48,779 nucleotides of DNA from a bacterium (GTDB taxonomy: Bacteria; SZUA-79; Acidulodesulfobacterales; Acidulodesulfobacteraceae): assembly GCA_021791295.1 (NCBI GenBank), contig JAJYWW010000160.1, forward strand, positions 1-48,779, given 5' to 3'. The notes beneath the pieces were generated by a model, which saw only the letters and a list, made by a program, of their open reading frames with translations, was not told the DNA's origin and made no database searches. Each line of letters starts with the position of its first letter. Within the stretch, counting starts at the first letter, position 1. This document shows positions 15,448 through 23,365 of the stretch, piece after piece. The position numbers and the translations under genes were made by a program.

Positions 15448-15888
15448 ATGAATTATAATCTAAAAGACTTGAAAGAAAGTTCTGCCGTGCAAAATCATAT
15501 TAATATTTTGCAGAACATTATTGCTCGAATGGCGAGTAATAGCGCTAATAGCAAAACATGGGCAATAACAATTATATCCGCAATTATAGTTTTACTCATT
15601 GATAAAAACAAAATCTATATGATAGGTATTACCTATATTCCACTGGCGATGTTTTTTTTCTTAGATTGCTTTTATCTTGGATTGGAAAAATATTTTAGAG
15701 ATGAATATAAAAACTTCATTGACAAGTTGAAAACATCTTCTTTTGATTTTGACAATATTTATAATATTAAAGGTCCGGGATTATGCGATAAAATATGTTA
15801 TGCGCTAAAAGGAACGTGGTCTTGTTCTACAACCCCGTTCTATGCGATATTTGCAATATTAATATTTATAATCTTAAAAATATCTTAA
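15448..15888 (+). CDS. small membrane protein of the TIR operon
   Basis: 146 residues. A polar amphipathic N-terminal helix (1-33; KESSAVQNHINILQNIIARM) leads to two close transmembrane segments (about 37-52 and 57-74), a charged cytoplasmic middle with KYFRDEYKNF, and a third hydrophobic segment at the C-terminus (129-144). The layout resembles the 2TM SLATT-like effectors that make pores in nucleotide-signalling defence systems. It begins 17 bases after the upstream stop and ends 12 bases before the TIR gene. I recall similar small proteins next to ThsB-like TIR genes but cannot verify this here. Pore or effector role is inference. Confidence 0.65.
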   Translation: MNYNLKDLKESSAVQNHINILQNIIARMASNSANSKTWAITIISAIIVLLIDKNKIYMIGITYIPLAMFFFLDCFYLGLEKYFRDEYKNFIDKLKTSSFDFDNIYNIKGPGLCDKICYALKGTWSCSTTPFYAIFAILIFIILKIS

Positions 15889-15900
15889 GGGAGAATTGCA

Positions 15901-16338
15901 ATGCCTAAAAGACAAGTTTTTTACAGTTTTCATTATGATAAAGACGTAATGCGCGTTCAGCAAATAAGAAATATAGGGGCTATAGAAGGTAACACTCCCG
16001 TTTCGACAAACGAATGGGAAAACATAAAGAAAAAAGGCGACAAAGCGATAAAAAAATGGATTGATGACAATATGGCTTATCGTTCTTGTGTCGTTGTGCT
16101 TATTGGCTCTGAGACAGCAGATCGGAAATTGGTTCAATATGAAATAAAAAAAGCATGGGAAGAAGGTAAAGGTTTATTGGGGATTTATATTCATAATATA
16201 AAATGTCCCAGAAACAGTAAAGATAAAAAAGGAAAAAATCCTTTTGAACGGTTTTATGTTAATGTGAAACAATTATCTGAAATTGTTGAATGCTATAATC
16301 CGAATACATCTGATACCTTTATTTTTTTAGATTGTTAA
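15901..16338 (+). CDS. ThsB-like TIR-domain protein (MTH538 / DUF1863 type)
   Basis: 145 residues, a lone TIR-like domain. RQVFYSFHYDKDVMRVQQIR opens it, then WIDDNMAYRSCVVVLIGSET, YEIKKAWEEGKGLLGIYIHN and a Lys-rich tail. These match the TIR-like family of Thoeris ThsB, which senses phage and makes a cyclic-ADP-ribose-type signal from NAD; E81 in YEIKKAWEEGK is the likely catalytic Glu by position. A good ribosome binding site (GGGAGA) is present. No ThsA (SIR2-SLOG or macro-TM) lies in the window, so if this is Thoeris-like, the effector must be the membrane protein before it or something else. Confidence 0.8.
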   Translation: MPKRQVFYSFHYDKDVMRVQQIRNIGAIEGNTPVSTNEWENIKKKGDKAIKKWIDDNMAYRSCVVVLIGSETADRKLVQYEIKKAWEEGKGLLGIYIHNIKCPRNSKDKKGKNPFERFYVNVKQLSEIVECYNPNTSDTFIFLDC

Positions 16339-16361
16339 AAGTTAATAACATTTGAAAATTA

Positions 16362-17084
16362 TCACATATGAAAATTGTGGCCACCTCGTCCTTGTTTTGG
16401 TCCCTGGTCTTGTTTTGGTCCCTGGTCTTGTTTTGGTCCCTGGTCTTGTTTTGGTTTTAGTTCCTGCTCTTGCTTCAACCTATCAATATGTTTATCTATC
16501 ATGGCAATAGAATTCCTGATATCATTACGTTCGAATTTTACTTCTATCAGTTTGTTTAGTTTAAACTTGATAATTAAATGGCTTATACCCTTACGTTCTC
16601 TATCTTTAAATTTTATATTATTTAATGACTCCAAATAAAATTTAAAGATATTAAATACCTTAATATCTGTCAAGGTCTTTTTATAAAGCTCCTTATTTAG
16701 AATTTCACAATTAGCATTGTTTTCCTCATTGTTTTTTATAAAATAGATAATTTTACAGAATAACTCAAATAAACTATAAATTGTGGTAATATTTTTAACA
16801 CCTGACCATATCAAATTTAGCCAATAATCTATGCTTTCATATTTTATTTTTTCTATTTCAACTGATTTCAATGATAATTCTTCCTGATTTATTATCCCAT
16901 TTTCTATATATAACTCTAATAATCTTTTAAAAACATCGTATATGGTTTTTTTTGTAATTATATCAAGTTCGCCATCTTTTGTTCTTTCATTTGTTAATTC
17001 TTTGTCAGATTTATTTACACCATAATATTTTATTTGAATTTCTCTTGATGTTTTAGAAATAAACTTCTTATTTGAATATTCCAT
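16362..17084 (-). CDS. partner of the Sll1717-type ATPase, with hexapeptide-repeat tail
   Basis: 240 residues. The first 200 are helical and soluble, with no motif I know, and contain alternating charged and Ile/Leu-rich segments. The C-terminal tail is a tandem repeat of Gly-Pro-Lys-Gln-Asp-Gln ending in GRGGHNFHM, encoded by an 18-bp DNA repeat (16,391-16,454). It lies downstream of the ATPase gene on the same strand with 73 bp between them. The low-complexity charged tail could bind nucleic acid or change length by slippage. Function unknown; the pairing with a P-loop ATPase suggests a two-gene module. Confidence 0.55.
   Translation of the reverse strand: MEYSNKKFISKTSREIQIKYYGVNKSDKELTNERTKDGELDIITKKTIYDVFKRLLELYIENGIINQEELSLKSVEIEKIKYESIDYWLNLIWSGVKNITTIYSLFELFCKIIYFIKNNEENNANCEILNKELYKKTLTDIKVFNIFKFYLESLNNIKFKDRERKGISHLIIKFKLNKLIEVKFERNDIRNSIAMIDKHIDRLKQEQELKPKQDQGPKQDQGPKQDQGPKQGRGGHNFHM
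16391..16454. repeat. 18-bp tandem repeat inside a coding tail
   Basis: Three exact copies of CTTGTTTTGGTCCCTGGT (16,391-16,408; 16,409-16,426; 16,427-16,444) plus 10 bases of a fourth. In frame in the minus-strand gene it encodes repeated GPKQDQ. Each unit contains a CCTGG, a CCWGG site of the kind the nearby MvaI/BcnI-type system may recognise. Confidence 0.95.
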
Positions 17085-17157
17085 ATTTTCTCCTCTTCAA
17101 TTTATATATTTTAAATATATCTTTTTATTTAGATAAGTTCTATTAATCTTCTCAATC

Positions 17158-18633
17158 TCAATAATTTCTTAACGAAGAAAAAATCGAATTAATATCCTCA
17201 GGCTGTAATGCCCATCTGTACGCTGGATGTATCTCCCAATCATATCCGAAATCGGCAAATGGACTATATAGATACCTGTTCTCTTCAAAATATTTCCTAT
17301 CAATATCTGTAATTTCTTTTTGTTTATTCAATTTTTCTTTTCTTGCTGTTAAAAAATTAATTTTATACATAAATGAAGCAAGTTCCTTCTCATTTGCAGT
17401 ATGTCCATTAGCAAAATTAAATTTACCTGATTGAATGACATTATTAATTTTCTTAAGTAATCCGGCAGAATTATAGAGAAATTGGGTTTTAGCAAACTTT
17501 TCAACTCTGCTCGGCCTCATACCTAATAATAGTCGTTCAATATCTGGAAGTTCTGAGCGATACTCATTGATTGTATCCTGAAGTCTTCCTTGGGAATAAT
17601 CAGAGAATATATTATCAAAATTCTTTGGAGTAATTTTGTTTAACCCATATTTATAAGCATCCTTTGCAGCAAGAGTGCATAGTTTTACTAAGTCTCTTGG
17701 CCTTTTACGAATTAAAGACATTAGCATTCTATACATTGGGATATTTTCCCAATTACCCCTACCGTTAAAACGAGGTTCCATCACATTATTAAGGTATCCC
17801 GCTAATACTTGTTGCTCTGCTTCTTTTAATTTAGCCTCATCAAAGTGTTTTCCAAAAAATGTCTCAATTCTTTTTACCAACATAAACAGAATTTCATGAT
17901 TAGTCCATGCTAACCATATAACAGAACCTTCAATTTTATCCGTTGATTCGTCGGAAGTTCTATATAAAAAATAGACATCTGAGCGAAGTCCTATTCTAAA
18001 ACTTATACCCTTATTCTCTGAAGCAATATCTCTGACGGAATTGATTAGGGCTGAAATTTTATGGACATCATGCATTTTTCCTTGCCATCCTCTATCTAAA
18101 TCATCTATGTATATATTAAGCAACTTAGTATTTAAAAAAGAACTTATTATTTTTTTACTAGCAGGGATCGGGTTGATTTGCTTTATTTTTTCACTATCTT
18201 TAAAAGTATCTGTTAAAAAATTAATAATATTACCTCCGTAATTTCCTATTCTTTGCGTCCATCCTTCAGGTTCAGTTCCAAGATTTGATAGAACCTTTTT
18301 GGCCATTACTTTTATTAATCCTGATTTCCATTCCCTAATAATTTTATTAAAATCATCATCTTTGGGGGATATATCTAAAATATCATCTGGCTTTATCACA
18401 ATAGGAAGTATCCCTTTCTCTGCATCTTCTTGATAAGCAACTCTAAATAAGGCAGACTTACCAACCCCTTTATGCCCAACTAAAATTCTTAGCGGTAAGA
18501 TAGTTGTAACATTTTCATATACACTTGTTTTAAAATAATATTCTCGTAATCGCTCAGGACGTTCATCCTCTGCAGCTTCATGTCCAAATATATCTTGAAT
18601 TACATCATCCGTAAAAGAGATTAATTTAGTCAA
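17158..18633 (-). CDS. P-loop ATPase, Sll1717/KAP-like family
   Basis: 491 residues. Walker A GHKGVGKS at 53-60 follows the strand LRILV; Walker B is IYIDDLDRGWQG (about 172-183), with the Asp-Asp-Leu-Asp form seen in KAP/STAND-type NTPases. A sensor-like segment (ISFRIGLRSDVYFLYR) follows; the C-terminal half is helical with RKRPRDLVKLC and a closing WALQPEDINSIFSSL. This matches proteins annotated as P-loop ATPase, Sll1717 family, which recur in defence islands. Start supported by TGGAGG upstream of ATG. It is followed by the repeat-tail protein. Mechanism unknown; a phage-sensing signalling ATPase is the inference. Confidence 0.7.
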   Translation of the reverse strand: MTKLISFTDDVIQDIFGHEAAEDERPERLREYYFKTSVYENVTTILPLRILVGHKGVGKSALFRVAYQEDAEKGILPIVIKPDDILDISPKDDDFNKIIREWKSGLIKVMAKKVLSNLGTEPEGWTQRIGNYGGNIINFLTDTFKDSEKIKQINPIPASKKIISSFLNTKLLNIYIDDLDRGWQGKMHDVHKISALINSVRDIASENKGISFRIGLRSDVYFLYRTSDESTDKIEGSVIWLAWTNHEILFMLVKRIETFFGKHFDEAKLKEAEQQVLAGYLNNVMEPRFNGRGNWENIPMYRMLMSLIRKRPRDLVKLCTLAAKDAYKYGLNKITPKNFDNIFSDYSQGRLQDTINEYRSELPDIERLLLGMRPSRVEKFAKTQFLYNSAGLLKKINNVIQSGKFNFANGHTANEKELASFMYKINFLTARKEKLNKQKEITDIDRKYFEENRYLYSPFADFGYDWEIHPAYRWALQPEDINSIFSSLRNY

Positions 18634-18677
18634 AATATTACCTCCAGTTTAAAATTAAGAATAAATTTTAAATCACT

Positions 18678-19718
18678 CTAACCATGATTCCTCCCCCACA
18701 CATCATCAACCGCCTTCTTAAGCGTCCCCGGAACTAAATGAGAATACCTTTTCGTCATCTGCGTCGTCCGGTGCCCCAGAAGTTCACCCGTTATAAATAA
18801 CGAAATCCCGTCTTTTACCATTTTACTTGCAAATATGTGCCTTAAATCATGGATATGCATATCCTTAAATCCCGCATTGTGGCAGGCGGTATGGAATGAA
18901 CGCTTAAAATCGGTCAATTTAGCTCCGTTTTTATTAAATACGTATAAACAGTCTTGATTTTTTTCAATGCCGCTTAAAAGTTCTTTTAGCGGCTTGCTTA
19001 TCGGAATATAGCGGTCGTATTTCGTTTTAGTGGCTTTAACAGCTATTACTTCGTTCTTTAAGTCCACGTCGTCCCATTTAAGATTTAAGGCTTCGCCTTT
19101 ACGGCAGCCGGTGTAAATCAGAAAGGTTATTAAATCACGGGTCAGTTTATTTGTAGCTCCGCTAATGAGCTTCTCGATGTCTTCGTCTGCTAGGGTTTTA
19201 ATGCGGGATAGTTCGTTTAATTTCTTAATGCCGGCGCAAGGGTTTTTGTCGAGATAACTTTTTTTAATACAATAATTAAAAAAATGACTTAATGCGGCAA
19301 TTTCTATATTAACGGATCTGAATGAAATTTCAGATTCTCTTTTGCCGGAATTTTTTTCTAAAGACGTAATTTCCAGTTTTCTATTTAACCTGTAATTTTC
19401 AATTTTATCGGTAGTAATGCTATCTAAAGGCATATTTTGAAATACCGGCAAAAAATGTTTTGCTGAATTTATCTTGGACTCTTCGGTTTTAAAGCAATAC
19501 GACTGGGACTTAATATAAATTCCCCAAGCATCTTTAAATTGATATTTTATATTTGACGGTAAATCGTGCTTTTTCCTGAGCAAATCGGCTTTAATCGTAT
19601 CGGCTATATGTTCGGCGAGCTTTTTGTCGCCCGTTCTCGTCGAGCCTTTATAGCGTTTACCGTCTATCATAAAGTCATAGTAGTAATGTTTGCCACGAAG
19701 CCTTATATTTCCAGACAT
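18678..19718 (-). CDS. int: tyrosine recombinase / phage-type integrase
   Basis: 346 residues. N-terminal beta-rich arm-binding part (HYYYDFMIDGKRYKGSTRTG), SAM-like core-binding part (about 60-160), then the catalytic domain with R206 (TGCRKGEAL), a Lys in the strand ATKTKYDRYIPI, H290-x-x-R293 (HDLRHIFAS), H316 (LGHRTTQMTKRYSHL) and the nucleophile Y325. All catalytic residues are present. It is read away from tRNA-Lys, with 138 bp between its ATG and the tRNA 3' end that should contain the attachment core and arm sites. GC content is nearer the chromosomal genes than the cargo. It would integrate and, with an excisionase, excise this element. Confidence 0.95.
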   Translation of the reverse strand: MSGNIRLRGKHYYYDFMIDGKRYKGSTRTGDKKLAEHIADTIKADLLRKKHDLPSNIKYQFKDAWGIYIKSQSYCFKTEESKINSAKHFLPVFQNMPLDSITTDKIENYRLNRKLEITSLEKNSGKRESEISFRSVNIEIAALSHFFNYCIKKSYLDKNPCAGIKKLNELSRIKTLADEDIEKLISGATNKLTRDLITFLIYTGCRKGEALNLKWDDVDLKNEVIAVKATKTKYDRYIPISKPLKELLSGIEKNQDCLYVFNKNGAKLTDFKRSFHTACHNAGFKDMHIHDLRHIFASKMVKDGISLFITGELLGHRTTQMTKRYSHLVPGTLKKAVDDVWGRNHG

Positions 19719-19856
19719 TTTGACTCTCCTAACCTATAAATCTTTGGGACAAATTTGGGACAAAAATCCTATAAAAATTATATAATTTATGCAAACTATA
19801 ATCAATATAAAATTTATTAATGTAGTCTGAAAAGGCTTATTTACTGCGGTTTTATG

Positions 19857-19932
19857 TGGTGAGCCGCGCGGGAGTCGAACCCACGACCACCTGATTAAAA
19901 GTCAGGTGCTCTACCTGCTGAGCTAGCGGCTC
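19857..19932 (-). tRNA. tRNA-Lys (anticodon TTT)
   Basis: 76 bases including an encoded CCA. The acceptor stem GAGCCGC pairs with GCGGCTC, followed by discriminator A and CCA at 19,857-19,860. The anticodon stem-loop CTGACTTTTAATCAG gives TTT (Lys); the T arm contains GGTTCGACTCC. Its 3' half is the predicted insertion target of the neighbouring integrase. Its gene still reads intact. Confidence 0.95.
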
Positions 19933-19965
19933 TTAAATTGTAGGCGTTTTAATACTTATAAATAA

Positions 19966-20133
19966 TTATATACTTATAAACGACGGCAAAGGAAGAGGAA
20001 GAATTTTAGTCAGATCCGGAAAGTTATAATTAAGACCGGTTGCGGCGTAAATGCCAAGTCCAACTATAACTATAACGCTGATAACCATAACTATCCACAT
20101 TACATTAGTAAAATGTTTGTTATTGTCTTCCAT
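19966..20133 (-). CDS. 55-residue single-pass membrane protein
   Basis: A short gene with a strong ribosome binding site (GGGGGAG) and ATG at 20,133. It encodes MEDNNKHFTNVMWIVMVISV and then a hydrophobic helix (about 11-32), followed by a Pro/Leu-rich tail (LTKILPLPLPSFISI). It stops 33 bp before the 5' end of tRNA-Lys on the same strand, so both may share a transcript. Function unknown; chromosomal base style rather than cargo. Confidence 0.6.
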   Translation of the reverse strand: MEDNNKHFTNVMWIVMVISVIVIVGLGIYAATGLNYNFPDLTKILPLPLPSFISI

Positions 20134-20296
20134 ATTAATCTCCCCCTAATATTATCTAAATATTATAAAGTTAATTTATATTTTTCAAACTTTAATATCC
20201 TAACAAAAAAATATTAAAATTGCAAGATATAAATTGAATAAATTTTAACTTTTGTTTATTTATATGAGCAAAATTTTTTTTAGGGAGTTGATTTAA

Positions 20297-20326
20297 TTGA
20301 CAATGCAAAGACTAAAATTATATAAT
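20297..20326 (+). promoter_or_regulatory. promoter for thiE-thiC
   Basis: TTGACA (20,297-20,302), 18-base spacer, TATAAT (20,321-20,326), about 31 bp before the thiE ATG. The untranslated leader this implies is too short for a TPP riboswitch, and none of the conserved thi-box sequence is visible. Confidence 0.65.
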
Positions 20327-20357
20327 ATTTATATAAAAACTGCATTAATAAAAACAA

Positions 20358-20981
20358 ATGAAATGTCGATTTAATATATATTTAATCGGGGATAAGAACC
20401 TTTTTAAAGACGAAAACAGCTATCTTGAAGCTTTAAACATCTGTTTTTATAACGGAGTCGGGGCATTTCAATTAAGACAGAAGGATATAAGTATTAATGA
20501 TTTTATTAAATTAGGCGAAAAAGTTAAATTTATATTAAAAAAATATCCGGACGTAAAATTTTTTGTCAACGACAGAGTAGATGCGGCATTAGCGCTTGAA
20601 GCCGACGGCGTTCATTTAAATGTTAACAGTATTCCGGTTAAAACGGTTAAGGAAAAGATTAAAAATCTCAAAATATTTTATTCTTCCCATTCCATAGAAG
20701 AAGCTGTAAAAGCGGAGAAAAACGGCGCCGATTTTGTTACATTCAGTCCCGTTTATAAAACAAAAAATCAGGAATTTCAACAGGGGGCGGATATGCTGAA
20801 AAGAGCCGTTCATTCGGTTAAAATACCTGTTTTTGCGCTTGGGGGGGTTAACGAGTATAATCTTCCCGAAATTAAGAAAGCAGGAGTCGAGTATATTGCG
20901 GTTCAGTCGGGTATACTAAAGAGGAAGGATATCGGCAAAGCCGTTAAAACATTGTCGAAAATGCTCGATAATAAAATATAA
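20358..20981 (+). CDS. thiE: thiamine-phosphate synthase
   Basis: 207 residues, the usual size. It joins the HMP-pyrophosphate and thiazole-phosphate halves of thiamine. Motifs: GAFQLRQKD (diphosphate binding), VNDRVDAALALEADGVHL, FYSSHSIEEA, GADFVTFSPVYKTK and VFALGGV, in the order of the ThiE TIM barrel. The start is the first ATG after a consensus promoter, with no clear ribosome binding site. It is followed 27 bp later by thiC, so the pyrimidine-forming and condensing steps share an operon. A TenI-type regulator paralogue is possible but the diphosphate-binding motif is intact. Confidence 0.9.
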   Translation: MKCRFNIYLIGDKNLFKDENSYLEALNICFYNGVGAFQLRQKDISINDFIKLGEKVKFILKKYPDVKFFVNDRVDAALALEADGVHLNVNSIPVKTVKEKIKNLKIFYSSHSIEEAVKAEKNGADFVTFSPVYKTKNQEFQQGADMLKRAVHSVKIPVFALGGVNEYNLPEIKKAGVEYIAVQSGILKRKDIGKAVKTLSKMLDNKI

Positions 20982-21008
20982 ATTCGTTTAATTAAATAGG
21001 AAACGATA

Positions 21009-22307
21009 ATGGAATATATAAATCAGATAGAAGCCGCAAGGAAAAATATAATTACCGACGAAATGAAATTATGCGCCGAAGCCGAAGGCATTTCCGCCGA
21101 AACAATACGCTGCGACATAATGAACGGCTGGACGGTCATAACTAAGAACCGTTTACGGGATATAAGCCCTCTTGCCGTCGGAAAAGGCTTAAAGACAAAA
21201 GTTAATGCCAACATAGGTTCGTCGGGCGACAGCCACAGTATCGAAGAAGAATTAGAAAAGTTATTTACCGCCGTAAAAAGCGGCGCGGATGCCGTAATGG
21301 ATCTTTCTACCGGAGGGAATATCATAGAATTTAGGCGAGATATACTTAAAAATTCAACCGTTCCGGTCGGAACCGTTCCGCTTTACGAAGCATTTCAGCC
21401 TGCCGTTGAAAGCGGCAATTCAAATAATGCAAATTTTGTAGATAAATTCGACCCGGAATATCTTTTTGAAGTTATAGAAAGACAGTGCGAGGAAGGAGTC
21501 GATTTTATCACCGTCCACTGCGGATTAACGTTGAACGCAATAAAAACTATGAATATGCAGACGAGAATTATGGGCATAGTTTCAAGAGGCGGTTCTTTGA
21601 TTGCTTCATGGATGATAAGAAAAAATAGGGAAAATCCATTATATGCAGACTATGAGAGGCTTCTCAAGATTGCAAAGAAAAACGACGTAGTTTTAAGTCT
21701 CGGAGACGGGTTAAGACCCGGCTGTCTCAGCGATGCTACCGACAGGGCGCAGATTGCCGAACTTGTAACGCTGGGCGAATTGCAGAAAAAAGCTCTTGAA
21801 GAAGGAGTGCAGGTAATGATAGAAGGCCCCGGACATGTTCCTTTAAGCCAAGTCGAAGCCAACATAAAATTAGAAAAAAGCCTCTGCAACGGCGCTCCTT
21901 TTTACGTGCTTGGTCCATTGGTTACGGATATTGCCCCGGGATACGACCATATAACAAGCGCTATAGGCGGCGCAATAGCCGCGGGTGCGGGCGCAGATTT
22001 TCTATGTTACGTGACCCCCGCCGAACACCTAAGGCTTCCGTCAGTATCTGACGTGAAAGACGGCGTTATAGCCTCTAAGATTGCCGCCCATGCCGGAGAT
22101 ATAGCAAAAGGTATAAAAGGCGCCTTAGATATAGACTTAGAAATGAGCAAAAACAGGCGTGCCATGAACTGGGAGAAGCAGTATGAATGTGCGTTAGACC
22201 CTGAAAAAGCAAAAGAAATGAGAGCCTCTCTTCCTCTTAAAGACGATAAAGTCTGCTCTATGTGTTCCTCTTACTGTTCTATTAAATTAAACGCTTCTTT
22301 TAAATAA
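21009..22307 (+). CDS. thiC: phosphomethylpyrimidine (HMP-P) synthase
   Basis: 432 residues. Radical SAM-type enzyme that rearranges aminoimidazole ribotide into HMP-phosphate. Landmarks: MNGWTVITKN near the start, VNANIGSSGDS, DAVMDLSTGG, DFITVHCGL, SRGGS, EGPGHVP, GPLVTDIAPGYDH, CYVTPAEHL and the C-terminal cluster motif CSMCSSYC. It lacks the long N-terminal extension of plant and enterobacterial ThiC, the short form seen in many anaerobes and archaea. RBS AGGAAA before ATG. The abortive purine-pathway intermediate AIR it uses links it to the pur genes at the other end of the window. Confidence 0.95.
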   Translation: MEYINQIEAARKNIITDEMKLCAEAEGISAETIRCDIMNGWTVITKNRLRDISPLAVGKGLKTKVNANIGSSGDSHSIEEELEKLFTAVKSGADAVMDLSTGGNIIEFRRDILKNSTVPVGTVPLYEAFQPAVESGNSNNANFVDKFDPEYLFEVIERQCEEGVDFITVHCGLTLNAIKTMNMQTRIMGIVSRGGSLIASWMIRKNRENPLYADYERLLKIAKKNDVVLSLGDGLRPGCLSDATDRAQIAELVTLGELQKKALEEGVQVMIEGPGHVPLSQVEANIKLEKSLCNGAPFYVLGPLVTDIAPGYDHITSAIGGAIAAGAGADFLCYVTPAEHLRLPSVSDVKDGVIASKIAAHAGDIAKGIKGALDIDLEMSKNRRAMNWEKQYECALDPEKAKEMRASLPLKDDKVCSMCSSYCSIKLNASFK

Positions 22308-22332
22308 AATTAATTTATAAATTAAAAAATTA

Positions 22333-23253
22333 ATGGACGAACTTAATAAAGAAGTACATAATATAAACCGCATTATTTCAGAAATTTACGGCGAATTTAA
22401 AAATATCCGTAAAATTGGTTATGATGCGCATAGCATTATAAAATACGATTCCTCCCAAATAGACAGGTTCGGTTCGTTCAAGTTTTTTAAAATAAACGGC
22501 GGATATATTTTAAAGCCTTTAGCGGACGAAAATGCAGCTGTTTATTCTCATTCTTTGTCGTTATCCGATTTTATAGGAATAGATAATATAATTAAAGACG
22601 TTTTTCAGAACACTATGAAATTTGCTTCGGGGAAACCTGCCAATAATGTGCTTTTATGGGGCGACAGAGGAACCGGAAAATCTTCCCTTATTAGAGCATT
22701 GGCGAAATCGTTCGGCGAGCCTCCTTATTTAAACAAGATTAAATTTATAGAAGTCGTGGAAGATACGGCGGAGCTGATATATGAATTAATTACCGTTATT
22801 AAGCTTAAACCTTACCGTTTTATACTGATTTTTGACGATATTGCGTTTGACGCAGATACCCCGTTTTATAAAAAACTTAAATCCATTCTTGACGGCGGGC
22901 TTGACGAACTTCCTGAAAATATTATTATTTACGCGACGTCCAACAAGCGTCATCTTACAAAAGAAATGTTTTCGACGAAAAAACCCGATTCCGATTTCAT
23001 ACATCCCGAAGAAGAAGCCGAGGAAGGTCTTTCCTTGAGCGACAGATTTGGTTTGACATACGGATTATACAGTTTTGATCAGGAAACATATCTTAAAATA
23101 GTAGAGCTGTATTTAAAAAAATACGGCGTTAAAGCGTCTTCCGTAGATATGGAAGGCATTAGGAAGAATGCCGTGAATTATGCCGTTATTAAAGGATCAA
23201 GGTCGGGAAGAACGGCAAAGCAGTTTGCTATAAGCTTAATTAAAGATAACTAA
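22333..23253 (+). CDS. DUF815-family AAA ATPase
   Basis: 306 residues. Walker A GDRGTGKSS (about 113-121) after NNVLLW, Walker B RFILIFDDIAF, arginine-finger region SLSDRFGLTYGLYSF, the order of DUF815 (PF05673) ATPases. The N-terminal 80 residues are a separate small domain. Begins 25 bp after thiC. The family is widespread and its function is not well defined; here it is probably a cytoplasmic AAA chaperone-like protein. Confidence 0.85.
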   Translation: MDELNKEVHNINRIISEIYGEFKNIRKIGYDAHSIIKYDSSQIDRFGSFKFFKINGGYILKPLADENAAVYSHSLSLSDFIGIDNIIKDVFQNTMKFASGKPANNVLLWGDRGTGKSSLIRALAKSFGEPPYLNKIKFIEVVEDTAELIYELITVIKLKPYRFILIFDDIAFDADTPFYKKLKSILDGGLDELPENIIIYATSNKRHLTKEMFSTKKPDSDFIHPEEEAEEGLSLSDRFGLTYGLYSFDQETYLKIVELYLKKYGVKASSVDMEGIRKNAVNYAVIKGSRSGRTAKQFAISLIKDN

Positions 23254-23365
23254 TTAATTTAAAATAATTTTTCTTGCAAAAATTTTCCAAAGTTATAAAA
23301 TTCATTAAATATGACGATACATTAATGAATTAAAATCAAACTAACATTTAATAAAAAAACTAAAG

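Larger units (their letters stand above)
1..19856. mobile_element. integrated element (probable ICE or conjugative island), one end
   Basis: The boundary is defined by a tyrosine integrase gene starting 138 bp from the 3' end of tRNA-Lys, the classic arrangement for elements that insert into a tRNA 3' end. The interior is rich in defence genes, has an excisionase-like gene, and opens with a TraG-like conjugation fragment. Base composition is patchy: the conjugation fragment is fairly GC-rich while most cargo is strongly AT-rich. The second attachment copy is not seen in the window, so the element probably continues to the left. The left limit given is only the window edge. Element class (ICE versus other island) is inferred. 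Confidence 0.65.

Noticed and set aside
16391..16454. Tandem repeat as a CRISPR array
   Set aside because: Units are directly contiguous with no spacers and lie in frame within a gene.
20140..20357. TPP riboswitch before thiE
   Set aside because: The conserved thi-box sequence is absent and the likely promoter leaves only a short leader.
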